Of a DNA stretch of 5,646 nt, positions 1 to 5,198 are shown in pieces; the first letter of the stretch is position 1, and each line of letters begins with the position of its first letter. The position numbers and the translations under genes are program-made. The stretch lies in contig JACZXN010000141.1 in the NCBI GenBank assembly GCA_022571575.1, forward strand, positions 1 to 5,646, given 5' to 3'. The DNA comes from Chloroflexota bacterium (GTDB lineage Bacteria > Chloroflexota > Dehalococcoidia > UBA3495). A model generated the notes under the pieces. The model was not told where the DNA came from, did no database searches, and saw only the letters and a list, made by a program, of their open reading frames with translations.

Positions 1-858
1 GGCCGCCTGGCCAACCATGGGGGTGCCCGCGATGGCCGCGCGCCGCTGGGCCTTCACCGCCGGGTCGGCGTGGTCGATCAGTTCGTTGGCGGCCTTCCAG
101 GCGTCGTCCTCGTTGTCCCGCACCACCAGGTGGGTGCGAATCCCCATGCCGATGCTGCGGCCGGTTTTCTGAAGTTCTTCCCGCAGGGCGTCGAAGCGGG
201 CCTTGGAGTCCGCCAGCGGCTCGATCCAATTCAGGTGAAAGTCGGCCTGGCGGGCGGATAGGGCAAGGGCCCTGGGCGAGGCCCCGCCCAGATAGAACTG
301 GGGCGGACGGCCCTCCGGAATGGGGGAACAGTAGGCGTCTTTCAGCTTGTAATGCTCGCCCTGGAACTCCACCGGGCCGGGCTGGGTCCACAGCTTCCGG
401 CAGGCGGCGATGAACTCCTCGGCGCGCTCGTACCGGGTGCTCTGGTCACTGACCTCGCCCACCCGTTCAAAGTCGTTCTGGATGCCGCCGGGCACGATAT
501 TGATGTCGATACGGCCCTTGGATATCTGGTGCAGGGCGGCGGCCATCTGGGCGAACAATCCCAGGGCGATGAACCCCGGTCTCACCGCGATCAAAAATCG
601 GATGCGCTTGGTCACCGCCGCCAGGGCGGTGGCCGTGGTCCAGGTCTCGGCCAGCGGGGCGTCCTCGGCGAAGAGGCCGTTGGCGAACCGGGTGGGGATC
701 AGCAGGGAATAGAAGCCTTCGTCCTCGGCGGTCTGGACCACCCGGCGCAGGTAGTCGAAATCAGGGGGGCGCTCGGCCCTGAGGGTGCCGGCCCGGGCGC
801 CGTCGCCGTCGATGGGGATGAACCAGCTGAACCGGGTCTCGCCGTGTCCGTTCGTCAC
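1..858 (-). CDS. SsuD-like flavin-dependent (LLM class) monooxygenase, C-terminus outside window
   Basis: A bacterial luciferase-like TIM-barrel enzyme. Family members use reduced FMN and O2 to oxidise sulfonates, sulfones or other small organics in the cytoplasm. The 286 residues visible align by eye along most of their length with alkanesulfonate monooxygenase SsuD (about 380 aa): SWFIPIDGDG near residue 11, FLIAVRPG at 88-95, a YERAEEFI helix at 143-150, FYLGGASPRA at 188-197 and GIRTHLVV at 239-246. About 80-100 C-terminal residues should lie beyond the left edge. The start is GTG at 858: GGAGG sits 6 nt upstream, and an in-frame TAG a few codons further up leaves no other start. Arg241 and His243 match SsuD Arg226 and His228. 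The SsuD His11 position is Asp17, and the segment around SsuD Cys54 is longer and has no Cys. The substrate is therefore probably not a plain alkanesulfonate. Family assignment is firm; substrate is unknown. Confidence 0.9.
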   Translation of the reverse strand, partial: MTNGHGETRFSWFIPIDGDGARAGTLRAERPPDFDYLRRVVQTAEDEGFYSLLIPTRFANGLFAEDAPLAETWTTATALAAVTKRIRFLIAVRPGFIALGLFAQMAAALHQISKGRIDINIVPGGIQNDFERVGEVSDQSTRYERAEEFIAACRKLWTQPGPVEFQGEHYKLKDAYCSPIPEGRPPQFYLGGASPRALALSARQADFHLNWIEPLADSKARFDALREELQKTGRSIGMGIRTHLVVRDNEDDAWKAANELIDHADPAVKAQRRAAIAGTPMVGQAA

Positions 859-864
859 TTTGCG

Positions 865-869
865 CCTCC
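865..869 (-). promoter_or_regulatory. Ribosome binding site of the monooxygenase gene
   Basis: A perfect GGAGG on the minus strand, 6 nt before the GTG at 858. It decides the start, because no ATG is available in frame between the upstream stop and this GTG. Confidence 0.75.
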
Positions 870-891
870 GCCTGGGGTTAGAGTCGGATAC

Positions 892-920
892 ATCCTAGGG
901 AAGCGGCAATGGGGGGTCAA
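892..920 (-). promoter_or_regulatory. Putative sigma70-type promoter of the monooxygenase gene
   Basis: On the minus strand TTGACC (915-920, 5 of 6 to the -35 consensus) is followed after exactly 17 nt by TAGGAT (892-897, 4 of 6 to the -10 consensus). Transcription would begin near 884-885, giving a leader of about 26 nt that contains the GGAGG. This suggests that the monooxygenase can be transcribed independently of ctaG. It is a motif match only, in GC-rich DNA where chance matches to TTGACC are not rare. Confidence 0.45.
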
Positions 921-982
921 GGGCCGGGGAGGCCCCCATCCTAACCTTCCCCCGGCGCGGGGGAAGGGACTCTGGTCAAGGG
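915..982. repeat. REP-like hairpin element bracketed by 9-bp direct repeats
   Basis: GGTCAAGGG occurs at 915-923 and again at 974-982. Between them lies a perfect 9-bp inverted repeat, CCTTCCCCC at 945-953 and GGGGGAAGG at 959-967, with a 5-nt GGCGC loop. A smaller inverted repeat, GGGCC at 921-925 and GGCCC at 931-935, lies beside it. CTAACC (941-946) can also pair with GGTTAG (981-986) outside the main stem. The layout resembles dispersed palindromic REP-type elements. The right-hand repeat holds the TGA stop of ctaG and the left-hand one supplies the -35 of the monooxygenase promoter. Neither strand has a T-tract after the stem, so an intrinsic terminator is unlikely. Confidence 0.6.
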
Positions 983-1923
983 TTAGGGGGTGGGGTGGTT
1001 TGGCTGGCTCGGTTGGCGCCCTCTTCCCGTTCGTACCACATGATCATGACGATGCCGGCCACCAGGATGCTCATCATGTCGCCCGGCACCCAGAGCAACA
1101 GACCGCCCAATTGCTGGTCGGTAAGCGCAGACATCCCGAAGGGCCGGTACACGTCCTCGTAGCCGGTGTAGATGATGCCCTTGGAGAAGGTGATGACCGC
1201 CCCCAAGATGGTGTTTGGCAGGACGATCAGTCCCAGATAGAGCACCCGCACACCGTAATGGACCCGGGAGCGGTGGGGCTTGGGGTCGATGACCGCCCAG
1301 TAGAAGATGAACCCGGAGGAGAGCATGGTTATGTGCATCAGGGCGTGGACAAATTCGTTGCGCAGGGCCAAGTTCAACCCGCCGGGGAACTGCCACAGGT
1401 ACAGCACTCCCATGAATATCCCGACGCTGATCACCGGGTTGGTCAGCTTGTCATAGATCGCTCGGGCCAGCGAGTGACGCACCGTGGGCCGGACGAGTCC
1501 CTGCAACACCCACGGCGGCAGACCGCGCAATACCGGCGTCAGCGGCGCGCCCAGCAGCACCAGCAGCGGCCCCAGCATCCGGAGCAGGAAGTGCTGCAGT
1601 TGGTGGAAGGACAGCAGATGCTCGCCCAGATTGTCCAGGGGCGACTGCAGGGCGATGAAGATCACGAACAGTCCCGTGAAGAACGACGCCTTCTGCCAGC
1701 GGCTGATGGGATGGCTGGGCCGGGCCCAGTTGCTGAGGCCGTTCAGATACAGATAAGCGGCTATGAGCAGGAGCAACGAGGGCAACGGGTTCCAGTTCCA
1801 GGCGGCAAGGATGCTCTGGCCCGGTTCGATCCCGCCGTTGGCGTGAACGGCGGGCACGGCCCATGACAGTTGAAGCAGGGCCAACACGGGCAGGGCCAGC
1901 AGTATCTTTCGGCCAACTCTCAT
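976..1923 (-). CDS. ctaG: Cytochrome c oxidase assembly protein CtaG (caa3 type)
   Basis: A polytopic membrane protein of the bacterial Caa3_CtaG family (PF09678), needed to form active caa3-type oxidase in Bacillus and unrelated to Cox11, which is also called CtaG in proteobacteria. The 315 residues begin with a signal-like segment (hydrophobic 7-24, possible cleavage after VHA at 26-28). About seven further hydrophobic helices follow, near 46-63, 79-96, 110-133, 161-179, 190-212, 224-247 and 271-297. Family hallmarks are SPLDNLGEHLLSFHQLQH at 94-111, the following P-rich helix ending LLGAP, His193/His197, LPNTILG at 235-241, and GGLLLWVPGD at 273-282. The ATG at 1923 has only a weak GGAA 5 nt upstream. 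It lies 18 bp after the FixH/YtkA-like gene and is surely cotranscribed with it. The last codons (PPPNP) and the stop fall in the edge of the hairpin element. No oxidase subunit is in view. Confidence 0.93.
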   Translation of the reverse strand: MRVGRKILLALPVLALLQLSWAVPAVHANGGIEPGQSILAAWNWNPLPSLLLLIAAYLYLNGLSNWARPSHPISRWQKASFFTGLFVIFIALQSPLDNLGEHLLSFHQLQHFLLRMLGPLLVLLGAPLTPVLRGLPPWVLQGLVRPTVRHSLARAIYDKLTNPVISVGIFMGVLYLWQFPGGLNLALRNEFVHALMHITMLSSGFIFYWAVIDPKPHRSRVHYGVRVLYLGLIVLPNTILGAVITFSKGIIYTGYEDVYRPFGMSALTDQQLGGLLLWVPGDMMSILVAGIVMIMWYEREEGANRASQTTPPPNP

Positions 1924-1941
1924 GATAGTTCCAGCATTGGT

Positions 1942-2520
1942 TTAAGCCTGGGACTCGCCCTGGGCAGCCTGGCGGCGGCGGTTATTGCGCCGTGTGCTCC
2001 AAAAGAGATAGGCAACCCCCAGCATCAACACGGCGAAGACGCCGAAGAAGACCAGGCTTCCGCTGGTGTTGCGGTTGAAGGACGGGACCTCCACGGTGAA
2101 TGCGGTGGCGCCGCCTTGGCCCAGGGCGCTTGAAACGTCAACACGGATCACCCACTCGCCGGTGGAGCCCAGGTTCATGCGGACATCGTACCGCTGGGGA
2201 GACTCCGGCGAGTTGAGGGCCGTGGCCCATCCTTGATAGTCCTCTTTTTCGTTTTCGGCTATCAGCACCACTCTGGCGTCGGCCACCGTCTCTCCCGTGT
2301 CGGCGTCGGTGACGAAGAGCACGATCTTGAGGAATCCAGCGGACAGATTGGAGTTCACCAGCACAACCCTCACGGCGTGAGGGCCGGCGATGATGTTCAC
2401 CCCCCGGTCTTCTCCGATCGGGTCTTCCTGTTGGGCAACCGCGGAGGACAGCGGCGCGATCAGGAGCAGGACGACGATAACGGCCGGCAGGCCGATGTTT
2501 CTGAGTATGATGCTAACCAT
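1942..2520 (-). CDS. FixH/YtkA-like secreted, membrane-anchored protein
   Basis: This 192-residue protein has a clear signal peptide: a hydrophobic core at about 11-24 and an AVA cleavage site at 27-29. An extracytoplasmic beta-rich domain follows at about 41-146, then one membrane helix (about 155-174) and a basic RRNNRRR tail that would stay in the cytoplasm. The domain carries the pattern of FixH/YtkA-like Ig-fold modules: a GPHAVRVVLVNSNLSAG segment at 46-62, then TDADTGETVADARVVLIAEN at 71-90, and the G-W-x-x-R-V strand at 121-127. FixH belongs to cytochrome oxidase assembly operons, and YtkA-like domains recur beside copper and oxidase-assembly genes; the 18-bp spacing to ctaG supports such a role. 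No Met/His/Cys-rich copper motif is visible, so direct metal binding is not shown. The ATG at 2520 has no evident Shine-Dalgarno sequence. Function is inferred mainly from fold and context. Confidence 0.75.
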   Translation of the reverse strand: MVSIILRNIGLPAVIVVLLLIAPLSSAVAQQEDPIGEDRGVNIIAGPHAVRVVLVNSNLSAGFLKIVLFVTDADTGETVADARVVLIAENEKEDYQGWATALNSPESPQRYDVRMNLGSTGEWVIRVDVSSALGQGGATAFTVEVPSFNRNTSGSLVFFGVFAVLMLGVAYLFWSTRRNNRRRQAAQGESQA

Positions 2521-2525
2521 TGACT

Positions 2526-2545
2526 TGTAACTCGGGTGTAACTCG
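2526..2545. repeat. Operator-like pair of 9-bp direct repeats upstream of the FixH/YtkA-ctaG unit
   Basis: TGTAACTCG occurs at 2526-2534 and at 2537-2545, a start-to-start distance of 11 bp, or about one helical turn. The pair lies 6-25 nt before the ATG of the FixH/YtkA-like gene. Tandem direct repeats with this phasing are typical of binding sites for response regulators and other activators. On the minus strand a TATAAG -10-like hexamer lies just upstream (2559-2564) without a convincing -35, so the repeats would fall in the early transcribed region. Regulator and function are unknown. Confidence 0.4.
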
Positions 2546-2607
2546 AATGGGACCCCTGCTTATACGGTAACGGGGCCGATAAAGGATTCCTCGCCCACGG
2601 CCGCCCA

Positions 2608-3591
2608 TCAACCGTGGCGGCCGCCACGGGAGCCGCGGGTGGCGTATACCGCCGGGTGTTCGATGTGGTGGTCTTCCGCGCAGCCATCCATGGAGTCCTC
2701 CAACTGAATGGTCACGTGCTCGATGCCAAATTCGCTGGAGGCGATCTCCCGCAGCCGCTGCAGCACCGGGTTGGGGTCGTTCATCACCCCGGCGTCGGCG
2801 GTGACGTGGGCGCTCAGGGCGTCGTAACCGGTGGTGATTGACCAGGCGTGAATGTCGTGGACGCCGGTCACGCCGTCCAATTCCTCCAGGCGCAGGCACA
2901 GTTGATGCAGGTCCAGGTGGGCGGGGGTCCCTTCCATCAGCACATGGACCACCTTCCAGAGCAACCGGAAGGAGCTGGCCACTATCAACACCCCGATCAC
3001 TATTCCAAAGATCGGGTCGGCGATGTCCCAACCGAAGGACAGCACCAATACCGCCGCGGCCACCACCGCCACCGAGCCCAGCAGGTCGGCGATCACGTGC
3101 TGGAACGCGCCCTCCACGTTCAGGCTCTCCCCCGCCGACCGGTGCAGGACCCAGGCGGCGGCCACGTTGACCAGCAGGCCGGCGGCGCCCACCACCAGCA
3201 TCAGTCCGCCGTCAACCTCCGGCGAGTCGCCGAAGCGGCGGGCGGCTTCGAAGAAGATCCAGGCGGCGATGAGCCACAGACTCAGGGCGTTCAACATGGC
3301 GGCCAGGACCTCGGTTCGGTGGAAGCCGAAGGTCTGCTCGATGGAGGCGGGGCGGCCGGCGATCCAGATGGCCAGCAGCGCCAGGCCGATGGCGGCGCCG
3401 TCGGTGAGCATATGGCCGGCGTCGGCCAGCAGGGCCAGGCTGCCGGACATCAAGCCGCCAATCACCTCGGCCACCATGTACCCCATGATCAGCGCCAGGG
3501 AGATGCCAAGACTGCGCCGGCTGGCGGAGCGGTGGCGGTGGCGGTGTTCAGCAGCCGTGGTGGCGGGGTGTTGGGTATCGTCCATGAGCAT
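2608..3591 (-). CDS. Cation diffusion facilitator (CzcD/ZnT-like) metal efflux transporter
   Basis: An inner-membrane antiporter that exports Zn2+ and possibly Co2+ or Cd2+ in exchange for protons. The 327 residues show the CDF plan: a His-rich N-terminus (H16-R-H-R-H-R21), six membrane helices at about 28-48, 55-78, 92-115, 128-150, 165-185 and 190-210, then a cytoplasmic ferredoxin-like domain to about 300. The two transport-site motifs are intact: H60-x3-D64 in helix 2 (DAGHMLTD) and H165-x3-D169 in helix 5 (HVIAD). The His/Asp arrangement is typical of zinc-type members. The C-terminal domain has HDIHAW at 245-250, SAHV at 260-263 and EHVTIQLE at 291-298, all expected, and an extra Cys304/His308/His309 tail. 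ATG at 3591 is used here; ATG at 3585 (residue 3) is equally possible, and neither has a strong Shine-Dalgarno. It is separated from both neighbours by about 87 bp, so it is probably its own unit. Confidence 0.93.
   Translation of the reverse strand: MLMDDTQHPATTAAEHRHRHRSASRRSLGISLALIMGYMVAEVIGGLMSGSLALLADAGHMLTDGAAIGLALLAIWIAGRPASIEQTFGFHRTEVLAAMLNALSLWLIAAWIFFEAARRFGDSPEVDGGLMLVVGAAGLLVNVAAAWVLHRSAGESLNVEGAFQHVIADLLGSVAVVAAAVLVLSFGWDIADPIFGIVIGVLIVASSFRLLWKVVHVLMEGTPAHLDLHQLCLRLEELDGVTGVHDIHAWSITTGYDALSAHVTADAGVMNDPNPVLQRLREIASSEFGIEHVTIQLEDSMDGCAEDHHIEHPAVYATRGSRGGRHG
2612..2629. repeat. Perfect 18-bp palindrome at the 3' end of the CDF gene
   Basis: CCGTGGCGG at 2612-2620 is followed at once by its reverse complement CCGCCACGG at 2621-2629; the centre contains GCGGCCGC. 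It encodes the Arg/Gly-rich last residues of the transporter and sits directly beside its TGA stop. The RNA could fold into a very stable short hairpin at the 3' end. There is no T-tract, so a Rho-independent terminator is not supported; RNA stabilisation or chance are the alternatives. Confidence 0.5.
3529..3546. repeat. Hexanucleotide repeat encoding a His-Arg tract in the CDF transporter
   Basis: GCGGTG is repeated three times without interruption. On the coding (minus) strand it reads CACCGC three times, giving H16-R-H-R-H-R21. His-rich segments on the cytoplasmic N-terminus are common in CDF transporters and are thought to bind metal. The exact repeat could change length by slippage without breaking the frame. 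Confidence 0.6.
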
Positions 3592-3602
3592 ATCGGTCCG
3601 CG

Positions 3603-3626
3603 CCCGCGTTATTTCCCGCGTTATTT
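3603..3626. repeat. Perfect 12-bp tandem duplication upstream of the CDF gene
   Basis: CCCGCGTTATTT is present twice back to back (3603-3614 and 3615-3626), ending 12 nt before the ATG at 3591. It fills the region where a promoter or operator would be expected. A repeated AT-rich core in otherwise GC-rich DNA at helical spacing is consistent with a regulator site, possibly metal-responsive. A simple tandem duplication without function is the alternative. No clear -35/-10 pair could be assigned nearby. Confidence 0.45.
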
Positions 3627-3679
3627 ATGGCGATTCTCCAGGCAGGGCGCGGGACCTATCTCCAGACCCGAGGACCGGC

Positions 3680-4339
3680 CTAAAGTTGGAAGGTCTTCTT
3701 CCAGATGCCGGGCGAGCCATCCGCGTGGGTCATGATGTCGCGCATCCGGCCATTGTCGGGATGGATCTCCCGCTGTTTCAGCCACTCCGGAGTCTCCGAA
3801 ACGTTCTCGTTCTCGAACTCGTAAACCGTGGCGTACTGGGGCGCTCCCCGGACGGCCCGCCAGCGGCGGCCCCGGATACATCCAGGGGCCTTTTCATAGT
3901 TGGGCACGTAGACTCCACTGTACCATTTGTTCCACTCATCGTCGTCGGCGGGCGGAACGTCCATCCGGCCGATCTGCAGGGCGTTGGCCATGTCGCTGCT
4001 GGCGATGTCGCTGGTCAGCGAGGATGGGTGAATCATGTCATAGACGTTATTGATGAAGTTGGTGCCGATGAGGCTGGGGGAGACCCGCTGTCCCCACTCG
4101 GTGCGGGGCCGGTTCTTGAAGGCGTCGGTGTTCACCACGTCGGCGTTCTCCAGTTCGTAAACGGCCATGTGCTTGGGGCCGCTCTTGGTGGCCTCGTAGC
4201 GGGCGGCGTTGAGCACGCCGGGGACCGAAAGCAGTTCCTTCAGGTGTTCCTCGTTGTACCACTTGTTAAAGTCTTCTTCTTTGTCGGCTGGGATATCAAC
4301 CCAGACGATCATCAAGCCGGTGCCTTTCTTGTTAGCCAT
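3680..4339 (-). CDS. Two-domain dimeric alpha-beta barrel (ferredoxin-like) protein of unknown function
   Basis: This 219-residue soluble protein has two similar halves. Half 1 (about 8-104) has DIPADKEEDFNKWYNEEHL at 15-33, then VPGVLNAARYEA at 39-50 and HMAVYELEN at 57-65. Half 2 (about 120-217) repeats the pattern: DVPPADDDEWNKWY at 127-140, APGCIRGRRW at 151-160 and YATVYEFEN at 169-177. This is the layout of small EthD-like or related stress-responsive dimeric barrels, here fused in tandem so that one chain could form the barrel. Half 1 keeps the family-like E-E-H (30-32), while half 2 has no His there, suggesting that only one half keeps an active or ligand site. The start is ATG at 4339, with GGAGG 5 nt upstream; a TTG at 4351 overlaps that Shine-Dalgarno and is not credible. 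A TAAAAT -10-like hexamer lies at 4364-4369. No specific reaction can be assigned; the hydrolase next to it hints at a catabolic role. Confidence 0.75.
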   Translation of the reverse strand: MANKKGTGLMIVWVDIPADKEEDFNKWYNEEHLKELLSVPGVLNAARYEATKSGPKHMAVYELENADVVNTDAFKNRPRTEWGQRVSPSLIGTNFINNVYDMIHPSSLTSDIASSDMANALQIGRMDVPPADDDEWNKWYSGVYVPNYEKAPGCIRGRRWRAVRGAPQYATVYEFENENVSETPEWLKQREIHPDNGRMRDIMTHADGSPGIWKKTFQL

Positions 4340-4344
4340 TGCCG

Positions 4345-4349
4345 CCTCC
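4345..4349 (-). promoter_or_regulatory. Ribosome binding site fixing the start of the dimeric-barrel gene
   Basis: GGAGG lies on the minus strand 5 nt before the ATG at 4339. It overlaps the TTG codon at 4349-4351, which would otherwise give a start four codons longer, and so selects the ATG. Confidence 0.75.
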
Positions 4350-4423
4350 AATCCACCGATTCAATTTTATCCCGGTCGGGTGTCGTCATGATAACCAAGG
4401 CGGCCCGGCTTGGCTACGTGGGC

Positions 4424-5155
4424 TTACACCGACATCAGTTGCCGGACCAGCTCCTCCGGGGCGGAGAGAAATGGGGAGTGGCCGGTGTCCAGTGATATGG
4501 TCCGCTCGCAGTGACCATTGGCCTGCATCTCTCGTTGGTACGAGAGCGGGATGGCGCCGTCCCGCAGGCATTCGATGTAGACCTTGGGCACCCGGCCAAA
4601 GTTCTCTTCGGTGGTCTGCATCGGGTCCATCAACGGCCCGGATGGCTGCGGGACCAACATGGACTTGGCCCAGACAAAGTCATCGTCGGAGCAGTCGTTA
4701 TAGAACCTGGACTTGAGAGAATCCTCATGGGAGACAACGGCGCTCAGGTCGTCGGAGACGGCCCACGAATCCCGCTGTAGTCCCGCCCGCACCGCCTCGG
4801 GGTCTCGGGAAGGCACCGGCATCATCACCTCGCCAGGACCGAGCATCAATGCGGTCAGATAGATCAGCGTCTTGATCTTGCCGGGGCGGTATTCGGCGGT
4901 CTGGGTGATGGTGAGACCGCCCAGGCTGTGTCCGACCAGCACCACGGGCTCGTCCAGTCGGTCCAGCACCTTACAAACGTGGTTGGCGTAGGTGTCCAGG
5001 GTGACCTGGGCGGCGGGTATGTCGAACTCCCCGTAGGTGTTGCCGGGCAGGTCAACGGCGACCGCCTGGTGGCCTTGGGCCTCCAACAACGGGACAACCT
5101 TATCCCAGCACCATGAGCCGTGGTACGCGCCGTGGACCAGGACGAAGGTGGTCAT
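4424..5155 (-). CDS. Alpha/beta hydrolase, methylesterase/hydroxynitrile lyase-like group
   Basis: A 243-residue cytoplasmic alpha/beta-fold enzyme that most likely hydrolyses a small ester. It begins almost directly with strand 1 and the oxyanion-loop motif HGAYHGSWCW at 8-17. The nucleophile elbow is GHSLGG with Ser77, the acid is probably Asp199 in IECLRDGAIP, and the catalytic His226 lies in DTGHSPF. Spacing and motifs match plant methylesterases such as SABP2 (Ser81, Asp210, His238) and hydroxynitrile lyases, including a cap segment with FYNDCSDDDFVWA at 151-163. Many bacterial members are annotated only as alpha/beta hydrolase. The start is ATG at 5155 with AGGAG 7 nt upstream; a TTG at 5173 would precede the Shine-Dalgarno and is rejected. 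It follows the phosphatase gene by 43 bp, so the two may share a transcript. The catalytic triad is complete; the substrate is unknown. Confidence 0.9.
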   Translation of the reverse strand: MTTFVLVHGAYHGSWCWDKVVPLLEAQGHQAVAVDLPGNTYGEFDIPAAQVTLDTYANHVCKVLDRLDEPVVLVGHSLGGLTITQTAEYRPGKIKTLIYLTALMLGPGEVMMPVPSRDPEAVRAGLQRDSWAVSDDLSAVVSHEDSLKSRFYNDCSDDDFVWAKSMLVPQPSGPLMDPMQTTEENFGRVPKVYIECLRDGAIPLSYQREMQANGHCERTISLDTGHSPFLSAPEELVRQLMSV

Positions 5156-5162
5156 GGAATAT

Positions 5163-5167
5163 CTCCT
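5163..5167 (-). promoter_or_regulatory. Ribosome binding site fixing the start of the hydrolase gene
   Basis: AGGAG on the minus strand lies 7 nt before the ATG at 5155. It lies between that ATG and the TTG at 5171-5173, ruling out the longer reading. Confidence 0.75.
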
Positions 5168-5174
5168 AAACAAG

Positions 5175-5195
5175 CTGATAACTGATAGCTAACAG
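5175..5195. repeat. Degenerate heptamer tandem repeat between phosphatase and hydrolase genes
   Basis: Three adjacent heptamers read CTGATAA, CTGATAG and CTAACAG. The array also lies within an inverted repeat, AAGCTG at 5172-5177 and CAGCTT at 5193-5198, which could form a hairpin. It occupies most of the 43-bp gap. On the plus strand the inverted repeat is followed by TTTT, but the genes run the other way, so a terminator for this operon is not supported. Confidence 0.4.
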
Positions 5196-5198
5196 CTT

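Noticed and set aside
945..967. Intrinsic terminator after ctaG
   Set aside because: The stem is strong and lies 8 nt past the stop, but no run of T follows on the minus strand (the next bases are TTAGGATGGG). A REP-like element explains it better.
352..1866. A 504-codon open frame on the plus strand
   Set aside because: It runs antisense through the monooxygenase gene, the hairpin spacer and most of ctaG, with low-complexity Gly/Gln/His/Asp-rich content and no recognisable domain. It is the usual by-product of high GC; the minus-strand genes carry clear family motifs.
2848..3735. A 295-codon His/Gln/Gly-rich plus-strand frame that looks metal-binding
   Set aside because: The His and Gln residues come from reading the complement of CDF codons such as those for Val, Met and Leu. 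The CDF protein on the minus strand is complete with both HxxxD motifs.
4340..4351. TTG start at 4351 for the dimeric-barrel gene
   Set aside because: The TTG overlaps the Shine-Dalgarno GGAGG that serves the ATG at 4339, and the extra residues match nothing in the fold.
4393..4415. Hairpin after the hydrolase stop (CCAAG at 4395-4399 with CTTGG at 4409-4413)
   Set aside because: The stem is only five strong pairs with a 9-nt loop and is followed by TTATCATG rather than a T-tract, so a terminator call is not supported.
3023..4495. A 490-codon open frame on the plus strand
   Set aside because: It crosses antisense through the CDF gene, its upstream spacer, the barrel gene and the spacer beyond. 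Its composition is Arg/Ser/Pro-rich with no domain, while the opposite strand holds intact genes with ribosome binding sites.
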